A stretch of 64,000 bases of DNA from Campylobacterales bacterium. Its GTDB lineage: Bacteria > Campylobacterota > Campylobacteria > Campylobacterales > Hydrogenimonadaceae. Shown in pieces: positions 8,548-18,272 of this stretch (within the stretch, counting starts at the first letter, position 1; each line of letters opens with the position of its first letter). The position numbers were made by a program, and so were the translations under genes. The notes under the pieces are model-generated. The model worked only from the letters and a program-made list of their open reading frames with translations, ran no database searches and had not been told where the DNA came from. The DNA lies in contig JALWMA010000082.1 of the NCBI GenBank assembly GCA_027081015.1, positions 40,737-104,736 on the forward strand. The letters are read 5' to 3'.

Positions 8548-11144
8548 TTTCCGCCTCCTTTCGGGGTATACTCCAGTACTACCGGTTCGCTGAAGTTTGG
8601 CACGTCGTCATATGTGAAAACGGCATAATACTTCTTTACGTCCAGCGCTCCGAAGTCGTCGTATGTCCAGCTGTCCTGTCCGCCATAGAGCTTGTCGCCG
8701 TCATACGGCGAGATGGGAACCCTGAAGGGGTTCTTTATAACGAAAACACCTCTGAAATCCCGATCGTCGGGATTTCTCCATTCGAGCCTTATCTTGTCGT
8801 TTTCGACTCTGTAGCGCAGGTTTTCGACGGCGGCTACAGGGCGGCGGCGCTTGTGCAGATACTCCACGACCAGCCGGGGCGTATACTCGGGGTGCGAACT
8901 GTGCCACTCGACAACCGAATTTTTCACCAGCTTCTTCGCACTGCTCGGACGCAGCAAAAAGGCGATGCCCTTTCCGCCTCTGAGCATATTTCCGAACTCC
9001 TGTATCGCATATGTATCGAAAACGAAGACCTGCTCTCCGTTTTTGAGATCGCCGGCGCTCACATCGTAACCTATGTTCTCTATGATGCGCCGCTCTTTTA
9101 TGGCCTCATAATCCCTCTCGGAGGCGGCATCTATCATCTCGAGATGGAACCGGATGTTCTCTTTGGCATAGACCTTCACGGGCTTGAGAACCACATATGC
9201 CCGTGTTATCTGCATAAAGTCCAGATCCGGCAGAGATCCGAGCTCGAAATCGAAAGTGGAGTAGATCTTTTTTCCATCACCGTCGAACCCGGCCGCAATT
9301 TTACCCTCTTCTACGCCGCCTGCCATTACGGTAAAGCTCCGCTTGGGAAAGAGTTCGAGCTTTTTTGGCGCAAGCGTATAGGTTATCTCCAGGTGCGGCC
9401 TGAAAGCGAGGCCTCCGCCGAACTTTCCGTAGCCTATATCCCACTGCATCATCTGTGAGCTTCTGCCTACATTTAGGGTTTTCGGCCCCTCCATTCTGAA
9501 GACCGCCTCTTTTTTCGCTATCTGCTCCTGCAAAACGGCACACTCTATCTCACTGAACTCCCAGCTCCTCCAGATACCCTGGGTCAGGTGGTTCGAGGGC
9601 GTAGGGCGCCCCACGTACGTAAGAGGCTTCATGCTCTCCACACTCTTGAAGTCGGTTATCTCTTCTATGCTCTCCCGGTCCACTATGGCTACACTCCACT
9701 CACCGAATTTCTCTACAGTGACACCTACGCGGTTCATAGGGTAGATACGGAGGCGGGCACGTTTTATAACGGCGTTTTCGGGAACCGTTTTGAGAGGTAC
9801 GGTTATTACGGCGTAGCTTACTCCCTTCGCTTCACTTACGCCTACAAAGAGCGAATTCAGACCGAAATGCGAAGCGTTATCTTTCGCTTTCTCGGCCACA
9901 TACCCCGTTTTGGACGGGATCGGAAAGTATGTACGGTGAAACTCGTCGTCGGCCACATGTGTGCGAATCGCCAACACGGGTGCAAACGGCGACTTGCGGC
10001 CGCTGCTCTTGTTTACGGCGCGTATATGGTAGAAGTAGAGAGTATCGCTTCTAAGGTTGTTGTCGCAGAAGCGGTTCGCCTGCGTGATGCCCATGAGGTT
10101 GAAGCGGCGGCAGTACGACTTTTCACGCCTGCTTCTGTATATCTCGAAATATATCTCGTCTCCGTCCTGCTCGTAAGGCTCCCACTCAAGTGTCACATTC
10201 TCCGTGCCCACATAGGTGGCCCTGAAGTTTTCCGGTCTCTCCATACGCCGCTCTTTGGCGTAGTTGGGGGCCTCCATGATAGCGGCGATAAGGGCCGGGA
10301 TATGCTCCCTGATATGCTCTATCATATCGTCGAGATAGTCGGAGATGTTTCGCGTTCCGACCTCCACGACACTCGCTATTATCCCTCTGGAGTAGTAGAA
10401 CTCCCTGCCGCTGCCGCTAATGAGCTTCGCCGGCGGTTTGCCCTGGTGTATTCCGTATTCTCGGTCGCTAATTTTTCTGATCTCTTCTGCCATATTGGCG
10501 CACAACACGTTCATGTCGGTCGTATCTATCGTATCTTCGTGTCTGAAGTCGTGTGCGGGGAAAAAAACGTTGCCCTGCGAGTGGTAATCGAGCGCTACGG
10601 CAATGTTCGGATGCGACTCCACGAAATCCCTGAGCGCCCTCGTTTCGGGTTCGCTGAAAGGTTCCGGACCGCCGTATATGTTGGATGTGGGCTTGTTCGA
10701 CTTCACGAAGCCGACCGGGAAGTTTCTGTTTAGGTCGACACCGTAGCTGCCGTCGGCATTCTGTCTCCTGTTTTTGCGCCAGAACGAGAAGTGGTTGCGC
10801 GAATACTCGAAGCCGTCCGGGTTCGCGCACGGCACCATGTATATAGCGGCGTTTTCGAGTGCCGTCTGCACATCGTGGTCGTACTCTATGTTTCTGTCGA
10901 CATACTGGGCGAAGCCGATGGCCAGCTCCAGCCCTATCCACTCTCTTGCGTGTATCGTTCCGGTAAAAAAGAGTGCCGGCTTTTGCGCGGCCTTTTGAAC
11001 AGATTTCGAAATGGTTACCGCGACAATGTCGCGCTTCTCCCATGTCTGCCCTATGACTTCGACGGCAAACAGGTCCGGTCGTCTTTCGGCCAGCTCTTTA
11101 AATAGCGCGACCGCCTCATCGTACGAGTGGTAAAGCTGCTTCAA
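8544..11144 (-). CDS. M14 zinc carboxypeptidase with fibronectin III-like and DNRLRE-like beta modules
   Basis: 866 aa; HAREW zinc motif, NPDGFEYS, DLNRNFPVGF, VVEVGT; ATGA overlap with doxX. Confidence 0.88.
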   Translation of the reverse strand: MKQLYHSYDEAVALFKELAERRPDLFAVEVIGQTWEKRDIVAVTISKSVQKAAQKPALFFTGTIHAREWIGLELAIGFAQYVDRNIEYDHDVQTALENAAIYMVPCANPDGFEYSRNHFSFWRKNRRQNADGSYGVDLNRNFPVGFVKSNKPTSNIYGGPEPFSEPETRALRDFVESHPNIAVALDYHSQGNVFFPAHDFRHEDTIDTTDMNVLCANMAEEIRKISDREYGIHQGKPPAKLISGSGREFYYSRGIIASVVEVGTRNISDYLDDMIEHIREHIPALIAAIMEAPNYAKERRMERPENFRATYVGTENVTLEWEPYEQDGDEIYFEIYRSRREKSYCRRFNLMGITQANRFCDNNLRSDTLYFYHIRAVNKSSGRKSPFAPVLAIRTHVADDEFHRTYFPIPSKTGYVAEKAKDNASHFGLNSLFVGVSEAKGVSYAVITVPLKTVPENAVIKRARLRIYPMNRVGVTVEKFGEWSVAIVDRESIEEITDFKSVESMKPLTYVGRPTPSNHLTQGIWRSWEFSEIECAVLQEQIAKKEAVFRMEGPKTLNVGRSSQMMQWDIGYGKFGGGLAFRPHLEITYTLAPKKLELFPKRSFTVMAGGVEEGKIAAGFDGDGKKIYSTFDFELGSLPDLDFMQITRAYVVLKPVKVYAKENIRFHLEMIDAASERDYEAIKERRIIENIGYDVSAGDLKNGEQVFVFDTYAIQEFGNMLRGGKGIAFLLRPSSAKKLVKNSVVEWHSSHPEYTPRLVVEYLHKRRRPVAAVENLRYRVENDKIRLEWRNPDDRDFRGVFVIKNPFRVPISPYDGDKLYGGQDSWTYDDFGALDVKKYYAVFTYDDVPNFSEPVVLEYTPKGGGK

Positions 11145-12673
11145 TAATCTTCCTGCTTTATGGCGATATGGTCGCGGATTTTAGCCAATTTCTTTTTACC
11201 CAGACCTTTTATTTTCAACATATCTTCGATCTTTTCGAAAGGCCCGTGCTTCTTTCTGAACTCCACGATCTTCCCGGCCAGTTTTTTGCCTATCGCTTTT
11301 ATCCCGCTCAGGCTCTTTGCATCGGCTTTGTTGATATCGACCCTGCCGTGAAGCTTCTCTGCCCACACTTTCAGCGTCTGTTTCTCTATCCCCTCGAGTT
11401 CGAGCAGCTCTTCTATGCTCTTTATGTCACGGCTCCTTATGTAGCGGATAACCTCCACGGCTATCTCCTCCTCCATGCCGTGAAGGGTCATCAGCTCAGT
11501 AAGCGTCACTCCCTCCAGTGAGATTTCGCTATCTTCGAGCCCATCGTGCCGCGCTTGTGACTTTTTCGACTCCTCCAGTATCTCTTCGGGCAGATCCTCT
11601 TCCCTCTCTATATGTCTGTGCAGATGGCTGTCGTCGGGAATATCTTCGGGAACGCTCTCTTCGGCAAGCTCCATATCCCATCTGCCCTCTTTGTCGTTAA
11701 CGTAGTAGGCTCCGTCACTCGAGGGGATATATCTGCTGAACTCGATATGGCGCATGGTTCTAAGAAGCGAAGAGTCGATCTTGCCGAGCTCCTCCCAGTT
11801 ATACAGCGGTATATGCGGCTTCGGAAAGCGCCCCTCGGAGAAGTCCCACATCAGATACCGGCCTATCCAGTCCCTGAAGTACGGAAAGGCCGCAAATGCC
11901 GTAGCGCACTCCAGTATGTAGTACTTACCGTCATATTCGGCGATGTCGCAGGCCCAGTACTCCGCTTTTGCCGCCTTCGAAGCCTCCACCGCAAGCTCGA
12001 GCGCTCCCATCGGCACCCCTTCGTAGGTCATGTAGCCGCCCTGGGAAGTGTTGGTCAGGTCCATATCTTCACCCGCCACACGCCAGAAGGCGCATGCGGG
12101 CTTGTGGCCTATCAGCATCACTCTTATGTCGGCTTTCAGCGGGATGCACTCCTGAATATACATAGGCATATACTTTTTTTCGTCGAAAAGCTTTTTCGCT
12201 TCCTCTTTGCTTTTGACCTTGTGCACATAGTAGCCTCCATAATTCGAGGGGCCGTAGCTTCGCTTTATTATGACGGGGTAGTCGCACTTCTCGAGATAGC
12301 GGTACCCCTCATCTCTGTCGTAGAATATCTCCGTTTTGGGATGCGAGAGGTTGTGCTTTTCGCAAAATAGCGTCACATTCTCCTTGCTTTTGTTCGAAAA
12401 CTGGGTCTCGAGCGAAGGGACAAACCTCACATGCGGAAGCTCCTTGGCTATCTCCCTGAAGGTTTCATAGGCTGTTGCGGGTATGTTGCCGATGAGGATA
12501 TCGATCTTCTTCTTTTTCACCTCTTCTATGAACCTCTCTTTGTCGTTGCCCCAATGGTAGACGACATGCTCTATCTTGTCGGGCCAGCCTTTGAAGTTGG
12601 ATCTGTCGAAAAACCTCAAAACGTAGTCGAGGTAGAGGAGTCCCAGTTTAGGAAGTTTTCTCTTTTTGGCCAT
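11141..12673 (-). CDS. ATP-grasp domain protein fused to ComEA-like helix-hairpin-helix repeats
   Basis: 510 aa; ATP-grasp-like YPVIIKRSYGPSNYGGYYVHKV...YIQECIPLKADIRVMLIG...YYILECATAF; C-terminal VDINKADAKSLSGIKAIGKKLAGKIVEFRKKHGPFEKIEDMLKIKGLGKKKL. Confidence 0.8.
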   Translation of the reverse strand: MAKKRKLPKLGLLYLDYVLRFFDRSNFKGWPDKIEHVVYHWGNDKERFIEEVKKKKIDILIGNIPATAYETFREIAKELPHVRFVPSLETQFSNKSKENVTLFCEKHNLSHPKTEIFYDRDEGYRYLEKCDYPVIIKRSYGPSNYGGYYVHKVKSKEEAKKLFDEKKYMPMYIQECIPLKADIRVMLIGHKPACAFWRVAGEDMDLTNTSQGGYMTYEGVPMGALELAVEASKAAKAEYWACDIAEYDGKYYILECATAFAAFPYFRDWIGRYLMWDFSEGRFPKPHIPLYNWEELGKIDSSLLRTMRHIEFSRYIPSSDGAYYVNDKEGRWDMELAEESVPEDIPDDSHLHRHIEREEDLPEEILEESKKSQARHDGLEDSEISLEGVTLTELMTLHGMEEEIAVEVIRYIRSRDIKSIEELLELEGIEKQTLKVWAEKLHGRVDINKADAKSLSGIKAIGKKLAGKIVEFRKKHGPFEKIEDMLKIKGLGKKKLAKIRDHIAIKQEDY

Positions 12674-12723
12674 CTTTTTCTATCCTTTTGATTTATGTTA
12701 TGCGAATACCGGACCGGACCGTA

Positions 12724-13635
12724 TTACCGTTTGGCCGCACTCTTCCTGTCGATCATATCGACGATCATCTCAATCTTTCTGTCGTTGAAATCGAGCCCGA
12801 GCCTCTCCTGCTCCGGTGTGGCGAATGCGGGTATTCCGTTTATCTCCAGCACCAGGTACTCTCTCTTTTTTCTGTCATATATGATGTCGACACCTGCGAT
12901 CTCCAGCCCCACGATCTCGACCGCTCTTTTCGCCAGATCCACTACCTCCTCCTCCGGTTCACGCAAAAAGACGCTCCCGCCGCTGGTTACGTTGGTGCGC
13001 CAGTCGGTACCTCCCGCCTTGCGCCCATAGCAGCCGACATATTTGCCGTCTACGATATCGACGCGGTAGTCCGTACGGTCGTAGTCTATGAACTTCTCCA
13101 CATAGAAAAAGCGCAGGTCCATCTGGTTCAAAAAAGGGAGCAGCGTATCGAGCGTGGCTTCGCTGTCGATTTTCGTCAATCCGACTCCGCCCCATCCGTC
13201 CGTCGGCTTGTATACCATCTGCTTCCAACTACGGATGAACTTCTTCAAACGCTTCGAGTCGTCACGGTGGCAGAGCCTGAAGTCGGGTGTGCTTACGCCG
13301 TTGTTTCTCAGCAGGTAACTTGTCTGGAACTTGTCTTCGGTAAGTTCGAAAGAGTCATAGTTGTTTATGCAGGGAACCATCCGGTTTAGCGCCTTGTACA
13401 GATACATCTGATACTGCGTCTGCTCGCCGGCATTGTAGCTGAAAAAGAGATCGAGCTTCTCCATATTGATGCCGTGGCAGCGAATATGGCCCCCTTTTAC
13501 ATAGGCGTCACGCAGATTCAGCCCCGTAATCGGCTCGATACCCCGATCTTTGAGCATCTTTACGATTCTTTTTTCTATCCTGTCGCCGCCCCCGTTTTGG
13601 TACATCCAGATACCTACACGCCTCTTCTTACCCAC
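12724..13635 (-). CDS. RimK-like ATP-grasp ligase
   Basis: 303 aa; QMVYKPTDGWGGVGLTKI, FVEKFIDYDRTDYRVDIVDGKYVGCYGRKA, DIIYDRKKREYLVLEINGIPAF. Confidence 0.85.
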   Translation of the reverse strand: MGKKRRVGIWMYQNGGGDRIEKRIVKMLKDRGIEPITGLNLRDAYVKGGHIRCHGINMEKLDLFFSYNAGEQTQYQMYLYKALNRMVPCINNYDSFELTEDKFQTSYLLRNNGVSTPDFRLCHRDDSKRLKKFIRSWKQMVYKPTDGWGGVGLTKIDSEATLDTLLPFLNQMDLRFFYVEKFIDYDRTDYRVDIVDGKYVGCYGRKAGGTDWRTNVTSGGSVFLREPEEEVVDLAKRAVEIVGLEIAGVDIIYDRKKREYLVLEINGIPAFATPEQERLGLDFNDRKIEMIVDMIDRKSAAKR

Positions 13636-14740
13636 AGATCGCTCCTCTCTCCTGGTGATGGGCCAGGACCCTGGTCATAAGCTCTATACGCTCTTCGAAA
13701 CTCCTTTTCAGCGCTCTCTCCCTTACGGTATGGTCGCCGTCTCCGTAAGGGCCCAGACCGTCGAGCGTAACCACTCCGGCGGCGGCTACTATATTGGCAT
13801 CGCTTACACCCCCGCGCATCTCGGTTCCGATCTTCATGCCGGCAATCTCGCCCATCGCTTCGACCAGCTCCTTCTGCCATGCGTTGGGCTCCATCACATC
13901 ACGCTGGATGGAGCCGCCGAGTCTCGATGAGGTACCCTTCACAAAAGATTCTGCCGCAATATCTTCCAGTCCGCACAGAAGCCTCTCACGCTCCCTGTTG
14001 TCGGCATACCTGAGCTCCAGCAGCAGTTTTGCGTGGGGGCTTACCGTATTTGCACCCACACCTCCTTCGATCCTGCCCACATTTACCGTCGACCCCTTTT
14101 GAAGGTCCGTCAGGGCCGTAAGTTTTTGAAGCTTCAGCGCCGCTTCGAGGTTAGCATCGCACCCTTTGTCGTAAGAGGTACCGGCATGAGCGCCCTTTCC
14201 CTCTATCGCAATCTCGAAGGTTCCTATCCCTTTTCGCCCCACGACCACCTCCATATCGGGACCGGCGGCTTCGAATACGAAACATTTGTCGTAGCCGGCG
14301 GCAAGTTCGCGGGTGAGCTGTCTGGAGTCGTCGCTTCCCGTCTCTTCGTCGCTGACAAGAAGAAAGTCGATGTCCTCGATTTTCGAAAACTTCTCATAAA
14401 TCGCGCGAAGCGCCTCCAGAGCAACTATGTTGCCCCCCTTCATGTCGCACACACCCGGACCGTACACCCACTCCTCGTCCTCTTCGAAACCCTCAAACGA
14501 ACCGGGGTGGAATACGGTATCGAGATGACCGAGAAGAAGGATCTTCTCACGCTTTTCGGTTTTCGGCGAAGCGAACAGAAGATGGTCGCCTATGAGCTCC
14601 CTCTCGTATCTTTTTACTCCAAAGCCGATCTCTCCGAGCCATTCGGCGAAGAGATCCCCCACTCTGTCCACCCCATTTTTATTGTGCGTATGGGAGTTGA
14701 TCAGAACGGTTTTCTCAAGATCGTTTTTCCATTTTTGCAT
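13628..14740 (-). CDS. M20-family metallopeptidase (carboxypeptidase G2-like)
   Basis: LLGHLDTVFHPG, YGPGVCDMKGG, LLVSDEETGSDDS; ATG start MQKWKNDLEK at 14740 preferred over the TTG extension to 14809. Confidence 0.85.
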   Translation of the reverse strand: MQKWKNDLEKTVLINSHTHNKNGVDRVGDLFAEWLGEIGFGVKRYERELIGDHLLFASPKTEKREKILLLGHLDTVFHPGSFEGFEEDEEWVYGPGVCDMKGGNIVALEALRAIYEKFSKIEDIDFLLVSDEETGSDDSRQLTRELAAGYDKCFVFEAAGPDMEVVVGRKGIGTFEIAIEGKGAHAGTSYDKGCDANLEAALKLQKLTALTDLQKGSTVNVGRIEGGVGANTVSPHAKLLLELRYADNRERERLLCGLEDIAAESFVKGTSSRLGGSIQRDVMEPNAWQKELVEAMGEIAGMKIGTEMRGGVSDANIVAAAGVVTLDGLGPYGDGDHTVRERALKRSFEERIELMTRVLAHHQERGAICG

Positions 14741-14826
14741 AGTATCCGCTTCCGGTTTTTCGATATTTTTAGAGATAATACCATTTTTGAGGTATAAGCT
14801 CTCTTTCAAACCCTCAGGATGCAGCG

Positions 14827-15516
14827 CTATGGTGCCGTTACAGCCCTAACCACCTCAAATTCGAGATAGGCAAGGGTGTACTCCTGCAGAATCTTTTTCG
14901 TCCGGGCAAAGGAGAGCTGCCGCTTCCCGCCGCTCACCCCGCTGCGCTTGATATAGCGGAGCATCGAGAGCCTGTCGCTGAAATATAGTTCATATCTTAA
15001 AATATCGATTTCCGCATCGAAGTTTCTCTCTATCGCGGCTACCGTCTCCTCCCTGCTTCTTATGGGGGAGATCGTTCCGGCCGTACGGTGCAAAGATTCG
15101 AACGTCCCGGAGGTGAAGATGGCCAGCGCTACCGGCAGATCGAGCGAGGCTATGCGGCCAAGCGTCAGGTCGAGATCCCTGCTCCACTGCAGTGCCGACG
15201 AAGAGACAAGAAGGTCGAAACCCCCTTTCCTCAGCCTGTCATAGAGGCACGGATCGTCGAAGTCCGCCTCGAGTTTCTCCACCCCCTCGCCTCCGGGGTG
15301 GAGAGAGAGCATCTGCGGGGCGAGATCGACCGCACAATACTTTGTGAACGGATGTTCATAGGCCCTGAAGAAGCCGCCGCTGCCGCACCCGAGATCTACG
15401 ATCCTCCCATACGGTCTTGCAATTTTTGAAGCGAGCGCCTTCGCGACACGCTCCTGTATGAGGCTGTAGCGTCCGTAACCGGATGCAAATCGCCGAAACT
15501 CTCTTTGTGGTTGCAT
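14827..15516 (-). CDS. SAM-dependent methyltransferase (BioC-like)
   Basis: GRIVDLGCGSGGFFRAY motif I; DLLVSSSALQWSRDLDLTLGRI BioC-like; start MQPQREFRRFASGYG at 15516 preferred. Confidence 0.75.
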   Translation of the reverse strand: MQPQREFRRFASGYGRYSLIQERVAKALASKIARPYGRIVDLGCGSGGFFRAYEHPFTKYCAVDLAPQMLSLHPGGEGVEKLEADFDDPCLYDRLRKGGFDLLVSSSALQWSRDLDLTLGRIASLDLPVALAIFTSGTFESLHRTAGTISPIRSREETVAAIERNFDAEIDILRYELYFSDRLSMLRYIKRSGVSGGKRQLSFARTKKILQEYTLAYLEFEVVRAVTAP

Positions 15517-15647
15517 ATTGACTTTCAATTTGGATATAATATCGCGCTAATTATCCCCAAACTTCCAATAGAGTTTGCTGAACATAAGTCGCCGCACATC
15601 GCAAAAACCGTTTTTCGGCGCATCGATACAAAGAAGGATTTCATAAA

Positions 15648-15998
15648 ATGGTAACCGTACTATTCGTTACACAGATCGTTTTGACACTCATTTTGACTGT
15701 TCTCGTACTGCTTCAGAAGAGCTCCTCCATAGGGCTGGGGGCCTACAGCGGCTCCAACGAGTCGGTTTTCGGGGCCAAAGGGCCGGCCGGCTTCCTGGTA
15801 AAGGCCACCTTTACCGTCGGCATCATCTTTGTTCTAAACACCATCTTTCTCGGGTATCTCTATAACAAAACCCACAACGAGTCGGTCGTAGACACCATCG
15901 AGACAGGGGCCAAAACCGTTCCCTCCGCACCGGCACTGCCGGTAACTCCGGCCGCACCTTCCGCCCCGGCCGTACCGCAGGCTCCAGCCGAAAAGTGA
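15648..15998 (+). CDS. secG: Preprotein translocase subunit SecG with Pro/Ala-rich tail
   Basis: 116 aa; LILTVLVLLQKSSSIGLGAYSGSNESVFGAKGPAGFL. Confidence 0.92.
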   Translation: MVTVLFVTQIVLTLILTVLVLLQKSSSIGLGAYSGSNESVFGAKGPAGFLVKATFTVGIIFVLNTIFLGYLYNKTHNESVVDTIETGAKTVPSAPALPVTPAAPSAPAVPQAPAEK

Positions 15999-16945
15999 TG
16001 CGTCCGCTTCTGGGGCTGTGGCTTCTGGCCCTGACCCTGCTGGCCGACGCCCATATCTTCGTCTACCACCGCTTCGGCGACACCCGCTACCCCTCCACCG
16101 ACACATCCATAGAGGTTCTGAGAAAACAGTTCGACTATTTCAGAAAAAACGGCTACGAGGTCATTCCCCTCAGCCGGCTCGTCGAAGCGCTCCAAAAGGG
16201 TAAAAACATACCGGACAGCTGGGTAGTGCTTACGATAGACGACAGCTACAAGAGCTTCTATGACAACGCTCTCGCGCTCTTCAAAGAGTACAGATACCCG
16301 TTCACACTCTTCGTCTACACCGGCGCCACGGAAGCGGGATATAGAGACTACATGAGCTGGAAGCAGATAGAAGAGGCGATGAAACATGGCGAGATCGGCT
16401 TCCACTCCCACACCCATCCGCATATGGTATCAAAGAGCGGCGACTACCTTAGAGAGGATTTCAGAAAAGGTCTCGAGCTTATGAAAAGAAGGCTCGGCAT
16501 AGAGCCGCGCTACTTCGCCTACCCCTACGGGGAGTACGACGAGCGGGTCAAGAGCATCGCGAAGAGCTTCGGTTTCGATGCCGTATGCAACCAGAATGTC
16601 GGAGCCGTCTCGAAAGAGTCGGACCCGATGGATCTCGACAGGATAGCGCTGACCGGAGATCCAAACCTTAAAAGCAAGCTGAAGATAAAGTATCTTCCGG
16701 CACAGTGGCTGGAGCCGAAAGGGTGGCCCGAGGATGGCGTGGTACGAAGGGTTCACGTCAAAACTTCGGACCCAAACGCCGCCCGGGGGCGGCTCTACCT
16801 TACCGGCTACGGATGGAGAAGAGTGGCTCTTAAGAAGGGAGAGCTCGATACTACCCTGAACCTTCCTCTGAAAAATCGCAGGAGCCGTCTCATTTTAAAG
16901 CTTGAAAAAGATAGAATATCTACGAAAATAGTTGTGAAACCATAA
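15995..16945 (+). CDS. Polysaccharide deacetylase family protein
   Basis: 316 aa; WVVLTIDDSYKSFYDNALALFKEYRYPFTLFVYT, IGFHSHTHPHM, YFAYPYGEYDERV. Confidence 0.9.
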   Translation: MMRPLLGLWLLALTLLADAHIFVYHRFGDTRYPSTDTSIEVLRKQFDYFRKNGYEVIPLSRLVEALQKGKNIPDSWVVLTIDDSYKSFYDNALALFKEYRYPFTLFVYTGATEAGYRDYMSWKQIEEAMKHGEIGFHSHTHPHMVSKSGDYLREDFRKGLELMKRRLGIEPRYFAYPYGEYDERVKSIAKSFGFDAVCNQNVGAVSKESDPMDLDRIALTGDPNLKSKLKIKYLPAQWLEPKGWPEDGVVRRVHVKTSDPNAARGRLYLTGYGWRRVALKKGELDTTLNLPLKNRRSRLILKLEKDRISTKIVVKP

Positions 16946-16957
16946 GGAGATTTGAGA

Positions 16958-17521
16958 ATGGAAGAGCTTAACGAAGTCTACGACTACGCCAAAGAGCATA
17001 TGGAGAAGAGCCTGGAGGTGCTTAAAAAGGAGTTCACCACGATCAGGACGGGAAGGGTATCTACCCACATCGTCGACAACATAAAGGTGGACTACTACGG
17101 AACACCGACACCCCTGAACCAGGTGGGAAGCGTCATCGCCACCGATGCGCAGACCATCACTATAAGCCCGTGGGAGAAGAACCTGCTGCCGGAAATAGAG
17201 CATGCGATACAGCAGGCGAACATCGGTGTGAACCCCAACAACGACGGAGAGACGATAAAGCTCTTCTTCCCGCCGATGACCGTGGAGCAGCGCCAAGAGA
17301 GCGCAAAACAGGCCAAGGCGATGGGCGAAAAGGCGAAAGTTGCCATAAGAAACATCCGAAGGGATGCCAACGACAAGATAAAAAGGCTGGCCAAAGAGAA
17401 GGTCATCACCGAAGACGAGGAGAAGAGAGGCCACGACCAGGTGCAGAAGATAACCGACGAATTCGTCAAGAAGGTCGACGAACTGGTCAAGAAGAAGGAA
17501 GAAGAGGTGCTCAAAGTTTAG
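16958..17521 (+). CDS. frr: Ribosome recycling factor
   Basis: [36 protein letters not shown]...[18 protein letters not shown] at 16958 after AAGGAG. Confidence 0.97.
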   Translation: MEELNEVYDYAKEHMEKSLEVLKKEFTTIRTGRVSTHIVDNIKVDYYGTPTPLNQVGSVIATDAQTITISPWEKNLLPEIEHAIQQANIGVNPNNDGETIKLFFPPMTVEQRQESAKQAKAMGEKAKVAIRNIRRDANDKIKRLAKEKVITEDEEKRGHDQVQKITDEFVKKVDELVKKKEEEVLKV

Positions 17522-17653
17522 CGAATAACGGGTAACGAAAAAGAGGATAGTCGCTTCGCTCCCTTCATATTTTAAATATTGTCCGCGAAGCGGCTCACCC
17601 TCACTATTCGTTTTTCACTCTTCTCTTTTCACTAACCAATTATAAGGTACACG

Positions 17654-18262
17654 ATGGATATAAAAAAGATATACATGGAGGCCGATGCGCTTCTGCACGG
17701 CCACTTCAAGCTGAGCAGCGGGAACCACTCCGAATACTACCTTCAGTCTGCGAAGGTGCTCGAAGATCCCAAAACTGCGGCCCTGCTCGCGGGTGAATTG
17801 GCGAAACAGATAAGAGAGTACGGGCTCGAGGTCGAGACCGTGTGCTCTCCGGCGATCGGCGGTCTGATCGCCGGGTTCGCCCTGGCCTCCGCACTCGGGT
17901 GCAGATATATCTTCACCGAGAGGGTAGAGGGGAAGATGACGCTCCGCAGGGGTTTTGAGGTCAAAAAGGGCGAAAAGGTCCTGATATGCGAAGATATAAT
18001 AACCACGGGCGGCTCGGCCATGGAGGCGGCTGCCGAGATCGAGCGGCTCGGCGGTGAAGTGGTCGGTTTCGCCGCACTCGCCAACCGCGGCTTCTGCCGC
18101 CGCGAAGGGAGCGGCCTCGAGCGCAAGCCGAACTGCAAACTTCCCGAAAAGATACCCTTTTTCGCACTTGCGGACTTCGACTTTCCGATGTACCCGCCGC
18201 AGGAGTGCCCGATGTGCAAAGCCGGCAGCGAAGCGGTAAAGCCGGGCAGCCGCGGCAACTAA
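17654..18262 (+). CDS. pyrE: Orotate phosphoribosyltransferase
   Basis: 202 aa; [36 protein letters not shown]-binding motif. Confidence 0.95.
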   Translation: MDIKKIYMEADALLHGHFKLSSGNHSEYYLQSAKVLEDPKTAALLAGELAKQIREYGLEVETVCSPAIGGLIAGFALASALGCRYIFTERVEGKMTLRRGFEVKKGEKVLICEDIITTGGSAMEAAAEIERLGGEVVGFAALANRGFCRREGSGLERKPNCKLPEKIPFFALADFDFPMYPPQECPMCKAGSEAVKPGSRGN

Positions 18263-18272
18263 GGAAAAAGAG

